Shown: one piece after another, positions 1-9,700 of the stretch
Layout of the letters: each line of letters opens with the position of its first letter
Position numbering within the stretch: position 1 is the first letter of the stretch
From: Onthophagus taurus
Lineage: Eukaryota; Arthropoda; Insecta; Coleoptera; Scarabaeidae
Assembly (NCBI RefSeq): GCF_036711975.1
Contig: NC_091971.1
Location: 22,203,501 to 22,267,500 of the forward strand
Length of the DNA: 64,000 bases
Reading direction: 5' to 3'
Made by a program: the position numbers and the translations under genes
The notes under the pieces: model-generated
Told to the model about the DNA's origin: nothing
The model's input: the letters and a program-made list of their open reading frames with translations, nothing else
Databases searched by the model: none

Positions 1-439
1 ACGTAAACAACAACACCTGGCGGTATTTTAGATGGTTTTGGCATGGCTTTGCGCTTGAAAATGATTGTTGGATTAAGTTTAGTACCGTCAGCATATCATG
101 CAGTGCATTTTTTCATGTCCACTTGTTTTTGTAGCTGTAGTTTTAGCACCTTGGCAACAATTTTATTACTCATTAACTTCACTGCCATTTTGACGGTGTC
201 CTTGAATCCATTTCAATATGTCATCTTCTAGTTTTGGCCAGATTGCATTCAGTTCTCTATTTGCACATTTTGTCTTCCCTCTTTTTTTCAGTACTTCTTT
301 ACTAGCCCTCCAATCGCGAATGGTTTTTTCTGTTGGTGAAGGGCCGAAATGCCGCTCAGCTGTTCTGTTTCCATGTTTTCCATGCTATTACTTTCAATGT
401 ATAGCCTGCATCATATGAATACCTTTTATATTTTTCCAT
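1..439 (-). pseudogene. pogo/Tigger-type transposase remnant, cut by window edge
   Basis: Reading the minus strand from 439, a helix-turn-helix start (MEKYKRYSYDAGYTLKVIA) is followed in other frames by a GNRTAERHFGPS segment and a RDWRASKEVLKK segment. These resemble the DNA-binding N-terminus of pogo/Tigger (POGK-like) transposases. Further on, at the left edge, a piece reading DGTKLNPTIIFKRKAMPKPS matches the start of the DDE domain, so most of the middle is deleted. Stops and frameshifts make it non-functional. It continues beyond the window. It resembles the pogo element at 14683-16315 in kind but is not the same copy. Confidence 0.6.
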
Positions 440-637
440 TGCGAAACTATCTAATAATCTTCACTGTTTTGATCAGATCTTCCACGTTCCAATCTTGTGG
501 AAAATTAAAGAAAAACAAAATATTTTAGTTTCTTTCAAAAAATTAGAACTGTATATTGTATGATACTGATATACCGGAATTCCATATAACTTGCAATATC
601 TGAATGTAGTTACAAAACCACTATGCACTTGCACTGT

Positions 638-1666
638 CCCATATAAAATGCAACATAGCTTAATAGTACAGGCATTGAGTGGTTTTGCAAAGGAAAAGTT
701 TTGCTTGGAAAAGGGTAACGTTCTTAGGATAACCCTGAGTTTTTAGGCTTTGCGCACGGCTAAACCCGAATGTTTCTGATTCTACGTCTAATGTTAATTC
801 TACTTTTCGTTCAATAAAAATACACCACAATCTAACGCTGAGTAACAATTAAAACTAACACTAGACTTAGAACTAGAAGCATTCTTTCTTTAGACTCTTT
901 AGACTGCTAAACCTGAATGATTCTAGTTCTAGTACTAGTGCAATATTAGAACTAACACTAGACCAAGAACTAGAAACATTCGGATTTAGCCGCACGTGTC
1001 TCAAGACGGCTAAACCCGAATGATTCTAGTTCTAGGTCTTGTGTTACTGCTAGTGCAATACTAGAACTAACACCAGACCAAGAACTAGAAACATTCGGAT
1101 TTAGCCGGACGTCTCTCAAGACGGCTAAACCCGAATGATTCTAGTTCTAGGTCTTGTGTTAGTTCTGGTGATAGTGCAATACTAGAACTAACACCAGACC
1201 ACGAATTAGAAATATGCGGATTTAGCCGCACGTCTCTCAAGACGGCTAAACCCGAATGATTCTAGTTCTAGATCTAGTGTTAGTTCTAGTTTTACACTAG
1301 CACTATAATTAAAACTAACACAAGACCAAGAACTAGAAACATTCGGATTTACCCAGACGTCTCTCAAGATGGCTAACCCGAATGAGGTCTAGTATTAGTT
1401 CTAGTTTTACACTAGCACTATAATTAGAACTAACACAAGACCTAGAACTAGAATCATTCGGGTTAGCCGTCTTGAGAGACATCCGGCTAAATCCGAATGT
1501 TTCTAGTTCTTGGTCTGGTGTTAGTTCTAGTATTGCACTAGCACTATCTAGTGTTCGTTTTAAGTCAATGCAAATATGCAACATAGTGATATCTTATGTT
1601 AACTAGCGCTAACTAACATTAGACCTAGAAACATTCAGACATGTTGCATTTTATGTGGCTTTGTCC
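638..1666. repeat. Hairpin repeat array with CTAGAACTA spacers
   Basis: About 1 kb made of units of roughly 119 bp. Each unit contains an inverted pair, TTCGGATTTAGCCG and CGGCTAAACCCGAA, around a CGTCT/AGACG mini-hairpin, and units are joined by degenerate CTAGAACTA / GTTCTAGTGTTAG runs. Hairpins occur near 970-1025, 1090-1140, 1210-1260, 1335-1385 and, with the arms exchanged, 1450-1500. The whole array is bounded by inverted copies of ATATAAAATGCAACAT (about 641 and 1657). The arm CGGYWAAACCCGAA plus TTCTAG also forms the ends of the Penelope-like element at 12.6-14.2 kb. A sister array is at 40790-41065. No coding capacity. Confidence 0.75.
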
Positions 1667-2881
1667 AGTAGGCACACCCTGGTTCCTAAGGAAATATATT
1701 GTTGTATATTGCATTTTAAGTGAAATTCACTATTTTGCAAAATCAACTTCTAAATCGTTGTTTCGGGACGAGTAGGTTTTAAGAACTCAGTACTTTACGC
1801 AAAATTGACTTAATGCCGACAGACTTCATTAAGACTATATCTGAATTTGATTCAAACTGGATAGAAATCAACCTTTGATAAAGTCATCAAAATTGGCTTT
1901 GTAACAATCTCGATGCAAATATTTTGAAGCATTCACGAAAACTTGACACAGCTATTTAATGCACACTCAAAGATCTACTGCATCCACCAAGTCAATAGGA
2001 GTGGAAAATGAATATAGAGTATATTTAGATTTAATAAATACTCAATGTTTATTCGATACTTAATCGGGCAAAATTATACATATTCACAATAGTTACGTCA
2101 AAACAAAGATTCTTTGCCATAAGTTGAGCAGAAGGGTTATAATTAATATCAATGAAATTAATATAGCATGTTGCAGCGCCTTGGCTAAACTTAAGAAGGT
2201 TGATCTTTTATTAACTGTACTGTCTCAGCTACAAACGGCCTTGGCTAAACTTAATGTGGAGATTTTATGACTTTGCCTGATATCGTTGTAGTCGTATGAT
2301 TTCATCTTATTAAGTCAAGGTCTCGAAACTTTGCATACTGTTGATCAGTTTTTGATTGATTATAATCTGTTTTCCAAACACTCTCTCATATCCAGTAGCC
2401 AACTTCACACTCGTAGTCTTTTCACACTGATGTCTTATTTTGTGCGTTCAAGCTAAAGCCCATGTTCAGTTTCCTCGGAATGTGTATACGCACAGTAGGG
2501 ACCCTTCTCCTTTCTGTAGTGTAGTGTTAAATCTTATGTGATTATCGCTTATAAGTATCTGATTTTGAGTAATTCTTTAATGGCTTCAGATCAGTAATGG
2601 CACAGCTATTACCCACCCTGTGTCGTGTTAACTTTGGTCCGCCGTCTTATTTCATTTTCGCAGTACCTTGGAGGCATCCAATGGTGGATTAACAAACCAC
2701 ACACAAGACACAAGCAGTGCTAGAATACATCAAATTCCATCTAAATCGGTTGGTTATGATACTTTCCTTGTCAATAACTTTTTTATTTGGATATTTTTAA
2801 ATACATTTCTACTTCAATAGAGTTGACGAAATGCAAAAGTGTGTTCACAATTAAAAAGTAATTTTAAATATACTTATATAT
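1667..2881. other. Intergenic, no recognisable gene
   Basis: AT-rich sequence without a supported reading frame or clear inverted repeats. A phrase GGCCTTGGCTAAACTTAA occurs in near-duplicate around 2180 and 2240, but nothing larger is repeated there. Confidence 0.5.
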
Positions 2882-3340
2882 TATACTTTTTGTGATTAAA
2901 CACTTTTAAAAATATTAAAAAAAATAAACATCATTTAGTTAAGAATTATTTATTTTATGTTTTAATTTTAAATATTTAGTTTGTAAATTTTAAAAACCCT
3001 TAAACCATACAAATAAAGTACAATAATTCAAAGAAACTTTATTTTACTCCATTTTTTAGTTTTTAATTTTTTCTGCTAAAAACTGGAAGCATCACCAGTA
3101 AAAATAATGGAATATAAACTGCATACCTAAAAAAAAATTATAATATATTTAACAAAATAAATCAAATTTTCTAAATAATTACTTTTGATCATCCGGAAAA
3201 TATAAAAGTGCTAATAACGAAGGATCACTAAAAGCACCTTCAGAAAACCAATAAGCAACTTTAGCAGCTGCCAAACCATTTTCAACATCCCCCTTTTCCA
3301 TAAATCTTTCCGCTTTTTAACTTATAACAATACTGTTAAG
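2882..3340 (-). pseudogene. Broken duplicate of the PIG-S 3' end
   Basis: This stretch repeats, in order, the PIG-S downstream flank (compare 6611-6760), the last coding exon (3070-3124), the last intron (about 3125-3183) and the end of exon 2 (3184-3340). About 34 nt are missing from the last exon and about 40 nt from exon 2, so no protein can be made. Its intron is the short ancestral form: the sequence runs straight through the point where the intact gene carries the Tc1-like element. The copy therefore records the pre-insertion state. It arose by genomic duplication, not through RNA, because the intron is present. Confidence 0.9.
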
Positions 3341-3752
3341 AGGCCTACCTAGCTGGCGAAAAATTCGAAACGAGATTCCCTCGTGAACACGCTTAATGCG
3401 GCAACACCGCTCCACGTGTACTCGATCGGGCTGGCGCGCCAGGCCGATGGCGACCAGGACAGTCCGATTGTCGGGTAATTCCCCGACAATCACCGACGTT
3501 GATTTTATTCTTAGTTGAATGCATTTGAATACGAGTCGGGGCCGCTTTTTGGAACATAGCTGTTATTGCTAGTATTTCATTATTATCAATTGTTAGTTAA
3601 AATTATATATTTTCACGAAAAGGGATGTTGGTGGATGCCGATCTTATCAGATTCCTTATTATAAAATTGCACAGTATACCAAATTTTATCTGTATATGAC
3701 AAACCATTGAAATTATTACAGATAATCTATACCTTAGCCATTTATTGATTTA
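3341..3752. other. Intergenic, no recognisable gene
   Basis: The first 200 bases are unusually GC-rich for this window, with palindromic pieces such as CTGGCGCGCCAG and TCGGGTAATTCCCCGA, then return to AT-rich DNA. No open frame or known element was recognised. Confidence 0.4.
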
Positions 3753-3754
3753 TA

Positions 3755-5236
3755 CAGGGTGATTTATCAGCTCACCATCAAACTTTGACATATGATAGCT
3801 AATCCAATTACAAAAAAAAATGTTAATGAACATATGTCCTATTTTAATTAATTACGAAATTATAACACTTTAAAGTTTTCATTTTTATATCATAATTAAC
3901 TGCTACATTATTTTTAAAACACATAAATATTACAAATATTGTTCAAAATAGACTCCTTCTGAAGAAGGAATACATGCTTCACAATGACGAATTAAAGAGT
4001 TCTTCAGCCGAATTAAAATGTCTGGTTGATTTCTTGTTCCAGTAGCAGCCATTTGTATTCTGTTTAATGACTGTTTTCGTGTGTTAATTTCCACTTGATA
4101 CACAATTTGTATCCTATGACCCAATAAGTAGAAATCCAATGGATTAAGGTCGGGGGATCTAGGTGGCCAAGCAAATGGACCATTACCAATCCACTTGTTT
4201 GGAAAATATTTATTTAACCACTCGACAACTACTCTTCCGCGATGAGGGGGGCATCATCGTGCTGGTACCACATATTTTGAATTACATACATTAAGAGGTA
4301 TATCTTCAAGTAAATCAAAAAGTGTGTTGTTCAAAAAAATCTGTAGTTTACAGCGTTCAAACGTCCATCAAGTACATGCAAACCTAGTAAATTGTTGTTA
4401 AATAATCCACCCCAAACGTTGATGCTGAAACGTTGTTGAAATTTCCTTGGTCTAATCGCATGCAGATTTTGTAATGTCCAGATATGTTCATTATGGTAAT
4501 TATTTATACCATCTCGTGTAAAACATGAATCATCTGTCCAGCGATCATTTGAAATAAAGTCATTATTTTGGGCATGTTACTACAATAACCATTCACAAAA
4601 CTAACTAAACTGCTAACCGTTGCTGATTATCTCCTGGCTGTAGAGCTTGAACGTTCTGTTTACGATACGGATGAAAGACTTGTCGATTCAATACGCGCCA
4701 TGCAAAATGTTGACTTATATGTATGTTGTGTGCTATTCTTCGGGTGCTAATGGAAGGATTATCAATGACAGTATTAATTACAGCTTCTTCGTCCGCTACA
4801 TTAACTACATGCGGTCGAATAGGATTACCTGTTTCTCAAAGTCTTCTGAAAGAATCGCTAAAAACTGAATAATATGGCAAATGACGCTGTGGAAATCTTT
4901 CTTGATATTCTGATACTGATTGTCGATCGTTTCAATTGCAAAAAAAATACACGAAAATTATATCAGCATACTCTTCAGTGCTATAAGCGTACATTTTGAG
5001 TTTCTTCTTGTATGTAATAATTAAACCTTACACCAAACTGATATATTACAATGACAACTTTGTTTTCGTTGAATGTTTGATTTTACTGACTATTAATAAA
5101 TTCGCTGCAGAAAACTTTAAAGTGTTATAATTTCGTAAATAATTGAAATAGGATATATGTTCATTAACATTTTTTTTTGGTAATTGAATTAGCTATCATA
5201 TGTAAAAGTTTGATGGCGAGCTAATAAATCAACCTG
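3755..5236 (-). mobile_element. Decayed rosa-like Tc1/mariner element
   Basis: Imperfect terminal inverted repeats of about 60 bp begin CAGGGTGATTTATCAGC at 3755 and mirror CAGGTTGATTTATTAGC ending at 5236, with TA on both sides. Minus-strand fragments of a transposase include NPLDFYLLGH with the third catalytic Asp and a C-terminal VYFEQYL, close in layout to the elements at 27204 and 49660. Many stops and frameshifts make it inactive. Length, about 1.48 kb, is normal for the group. Confidence 0.8.
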
Positions 5237-5650
5237 TATTTAAAGATTAAAAATGTTTAGACTAGCTGTCATAATTTTTGCTCTAGCAGTATATGTGGTT
5301 GAAATTATGCCACCACTTACAGAAACACCATATATTTTGTGACCCATATATAAACACCATATATAGGGTGCCCATTATTTATGGAATATAGTATATATAT
5401 CGGTAAATGTTGACTTTATAAAAAAACATTTTATACAAAAGTTGTTTAATATTTTATTTGCCATAATAAGACAGCATTCAATTGTTTATATTTCAGAAAA
5501 CAAATGAGCAATGAATAACACTTGAATTTTTTTAAATGGCAATGTACCCTTTCGTTAGGCTCATTTGATAGAGATTGTTTTTCTCTTTACGATGATGTAA
5601 AATTTTAGTACCCTTATATCAGAAAATGTTTGAAAAAATTTAAAAATTGT
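5237..5650. repeat. Dispersed palindromic repeat family, solo arm
   Basis: From about 5366 (GTGCCCATTATTTATGGAATA) to 5650 this matches the arms of the palindromic element at 55663-57294 and the copy at 57296-57580. Only one arm is present here. No coding capacity. Confidence 0.7.
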
Positions 5651-6363
5651 TATTAAGAAAATTTTTAGTTTTTTATGAGTTAATATATTTTTTTATTATT
5701 TATATTGTATTATTTATTTTAAAATATACCTTTGGTGCTTCTTTATATTTTTATTTTGTATTTATTTTAATAATTAATCTAATAGTAGATGATCAGATAA
5801 TTGTGCAAATATTCTCATTATTAAAAATGTATTGCCACATTTAGACATTGTTTTGCATTCTACGTAAATTAAATGTTTAAATTTAAATTAATGATATACA
5901 AATTTTTTGATCTATCCGAAAATATTAATCGCTTCAGGTTTGTTTTTCTTGGGAGACACTACGCCGACGTCTCGGTTACTGAGAATACCGAGCTCCACTA
6001 TGTCTCGGGCAATGTTTGGGACGGAGCAATATTTGCGATGTTGCCGTATTTATACTCCACAAGCAATCAAAACGGACTACACGTTTTAAACCCATTTTAT
6101 TTAAATTTGCTGCATTTAATAAAAAAATTGAACTCTTTAAATATGATTTACTTTACATTCCACTACCTCGTGATGCATTCCGTTTTTAAAAATTTTTTAA
6201 AACGTGATTTTAGAAACGTTACGGGACATTTTTTGAAAAAACTAAATGCATCACTAAAAACTATATAAAAAAATAGAAATTTTGATGTAACATACATACA
6301 AAAATTTTAAACGATGGCTGAATAAAATGGTATTCGTTGTTTTTGCTAATAGGTTATCCTCTT
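5651..6363. other. Intergenic, no recognisable gene
   Basis: Very AT-rich. Open frames exist at 5873-6268 but have low-complexity composition and no recognisable domain. A GC-richer island around 5950-6030 was not identified. Confidence 0.4.
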
Positions 6364-6468
6364 AATTTCCAATAATAACAAAGCTAAAGATTTTAAAGTT
6401 CTCTTAGTCGATTTAACCATATCTAAAGTTAACCCAATAAGTTTTGTAAATGGTCCGAATATGTTGAT
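6364..6468 (-). pseudogene. Fragment of PIG-S exon 2
   Basis: Near-identical to two blocks of PIG-S exon 2, about 10645-10700 and 10753-10790, joined by an internal deletion. Same orientation as the gene, and lying downstream of its 3' end. It runs directly into a transposase fragment. No coding potential. Confidence 0.8.
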
Positions 6469-6611
6469 CATCTTCGTGGTCAATTAGCCATTGCGTTGTG
6501 ACTTTTTTCCAGGCTTGTTTCAGTGGATAGAAAAGTGCAACATCAAGGGGTCGTAATAAATGTGTCGTATTTGGTGGGAGGCAAATCAAAATGATATTGT
6601 TGCTATGACAA
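6469..6611 (-). pseudogene. pogo/Tigger transposase fragment
   Basis: Minus-strand reading gives NIILICLPPNTTHLLRPLDV followed by ALFYPLKQAWKK, the signature around the third catalytic Asp of pogo/Tigger DDE transposases (PLDV box). Only about 45 residues survive, sandwiched between the PIG-S fragment and the PIG-S 3' flank. Confidence 0.75.
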
Positions 6612-6756
6612 TACTTTTTGTGATTAAACACTTTCACAAATGTTAAAAAAAAAATAAACATCATTTAGTTAAGAATTATTTATTTTACGTTTTAATTTTG
6701 AATATTTAGTTCGTAAATTTTAAAAACCCTTAAAAAATCAACAAACAAACTTTATT

Positions 6757-9700
6757 TTACTCAAGTTTTTCAGTTTTTAATTTTTTCTGCTTATCAATCC
6801 ACTTTTTCAAATTAACCAACGATATCAAAACTGGAAGCATCACCGGTAAAAATAATGGAATATAAACTGCATACCTAAAAAAAAGTTATAATATACACTC
6901 AGCGGCATAAAAAACGCATCACCTAAAACGATGACAAGTTTCAAACTGCAGTAACTTTTGAACGTATTGCTCGATTTGAATAAGGTTTTTTTTATTTGAA
7001 AGGTCTACCCTTTGCCAATATTTCTGTATGTGCTTTCCCCATTTTGGCGGTCTTCAATTTCAGTAATGGTGAATAATGCTAATGCGTGTTTTCTTCATAC
7101 ATTTTGAAGCTTGCTGTGGGGTGCACCGACAAAGGAAAATAATTTTGATTATAAGGAGCTTGTAATCACGTCTGTTTTAATCACTTCTGTTTTTTGTTCA
7201 AGTTTCTATTGTTGTTAACACCAAAGTTACAAGCTCTAAAAGATAACGCAGCTTGTTCGGCAGCGCCATCAGAAATTAAAACTAGTCATGGATCTCGATG
7301 AAATTTAATTTTATTAAACTGTGACAAGTAAAATTTCATTTTGGGGGATCTGGTTCCACTCTTCTTTTAGCGCTATTCGGAGATTATCTAGCGTTTGTAT
7401 AACGGCACCACGGGCTCTAACTTGTTTCCCTATCATATCCCACATGTGTTCTATGGGGTTTAAATCAAGGCTATGTGCAGGCCATTCCATTTTGCTGATA
7501 TCTAAATCATCCAGGTATTGGGACACTATGCGGGCTGTATGGCAACATGCAGTATTGTGCATGAACAAGAAGTTGTCACCAATAAATGCGCCGAAGGGAA
7601 CCACGTATTCAACCAAAATTTGTTCAATATACCGATCTGCATTGAGATTGCCGTTGATGAAGCAAACCATTGCAGATCCTCCCTGGTATTGTACTCTAAT
7701 AATAAGCATTTTATTATTTTTTAATATTAACAATTTTCCCTTTAATACATTCTAATCTATATTATTAATATATTATTTTCACCCTCTACCCTCTTCCTCC
7801 ATTTCCACACCCTCGGCTCCTCGGCCCAATTATCCCCTCATCCATCCCTTTGTCTCCTCACCCCCACAACCATTCTCATCCATCGTTTCCCCCTCTCTTA
7901 GATCTGCCCTCGGTCCAACTCCTCCTCCCTCAACTCACTGCACCCATTCAACATATGTTCCAACGTTTCCCATTCCTCCCTGCATAGCCTACACCACCTC
8001 TCCTCATCGGCCATCCAGTATCTGCTAGCTCTCTCCTCGTTTCCACAACGGAACCTAGCCACCAACTTCTTCCCTTCCTCATCTCCTTCCAATAACAAGT
8101 ATCTAGGCAGCCCCTCCGTAATTATGTCCCTGTACCTTTCGTTATACCTTCCCTCTTTTATTTGTGTCCTTCTTTCCTGTCTCTGCACATCTCGGTCCCT
8201 ATTTATCTCAGTTACCAAGTAGCCCGCTCGTCTATAATAGTTGTCTCTGTCTCCTTTCCCATATCTGATCTTTCCCTCCAACACTTTCCCAAGATTCCGC
8301 AGTTTGGCCTCCCTTCTATTCTTTCTTCATATTTCACTGCTCTCCTGCCTGCCTCCACTCTGACCTTATCCACCTTTACCTCTTCCCTCACTATATAGCC
8401 CGGTGTTTCTCTCGCCACCCCAAGCACCCATCTCCAGTATCTAGCTTGCACGTCCTCCAGCATTGCCTGCTCTCTCCATCCCCATACCTCTGCCCCATAC
8501 ATCATCACACTGCTAACCAGACCTTCAAACATAATCTTCCTCGCTGCCACATTCCTTCCAAAGACTCTCTTCCCCCAACCCCATACTTGTCCCATCACCT
8601 TATTCGCCTTTTTGCCATAGCTATCACATACGACCCATCCCTGTTAAACACATACCCCAAGTAAGTATACTCCCTAACCTCCTCGATCTCTTTTCCCTCC
8701 CATCTCCAGTTTTCTGTTCTTTTTCTCCCACCCTTACAAAACTTCATCATCCTTGTCTTCCCCACATTCACTTCCAGCCCCTTCCCTCTAAAATATCTTT
8801 CCAATGTCTTTATCATATCCTTCATCTCCGCCGCCTCTCTCCATGATCACGATGTCATCCGCGTATGTTAACATATGCACCTTTCTACCTCCCACCACCA
8901 ACCCACCCATTTGCCCCTTCCCCAATCTATCCTCCAGGTCCGCCGTATACAATGCAAACAGACTTGGGCTCAGCGGACATCCCTGCCTCAGTCGCTTCGT
9001 CGTCCAGAACACGTCGCTCAGCTTATCTCCCACTTTTATCCTAGCCATAGTCTCCATGTATATTTCCTTCACTCTCGCAATTAGGTGTTCCGTGATCCCC
9101 CTCCTCCCCGTCTCCTCCCACAACTTTCCCCTATTCACCTTATCAAAAGCCGCCTTCAAATCTATAAACAGGGCGTACAGTTTCCCTCCCTTCTTATCCA
9201 GCTCTCTATCTGCCAGATGCTTCAACACGTACACGTTGTCGATTGCTCCCCTTCCCTTCCGAAAGCCTGCCTGCCCATCCGGCAAAATTCCCCCCAACTC
9301 CATCTCCTCCTCCAGTCTTCCCAGCAGTATCTTCGTGTATACCTTGTATGCCGAGTCTAGTAGGTTAATTCCCCTGTAGCTCTCTACCCTTCCCTTATTA
9401 CCCTTTTTATATACTGGGCAAATTACCCCCACTTTCCATCCCTCCGGAATCCCACTGGTATTGTACTCTTTTAGAGAAGTTGCACTGAGCATAACGCTCT
9501 CCTGGTTTTCTCCAAAGTCTCTCGACAATCTGGAGAGTACAACCCAAACCTCGACTTGTCTGAGAACAGTACGTTTCGCCACTCTGCATTGATCCACTGA
9601 ACAGGATCTCGTGCAAATTGTAATCGAGCAATATGATGTTCTCGAAGAAACTGTGGTCCAGTTGCGCCGGTCTCTGTGATCTCAACCCCGCTTCTTCAAA

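Noticed and set aside
5873-6268. 131-codon open frame in AT-rich DNA
   Set aside because: Phe/Leu/Lys/Asn-rich low-complexity translation, no domain, no splice or poly(A) context; a chance frame.
8804-9379. 191-codon plus-strand frame, Ser/Pro-rich
   Set aside because: It is the reverse strand of the GC-richer LINE reverse transcriptase at 7698-9454, not a gene.
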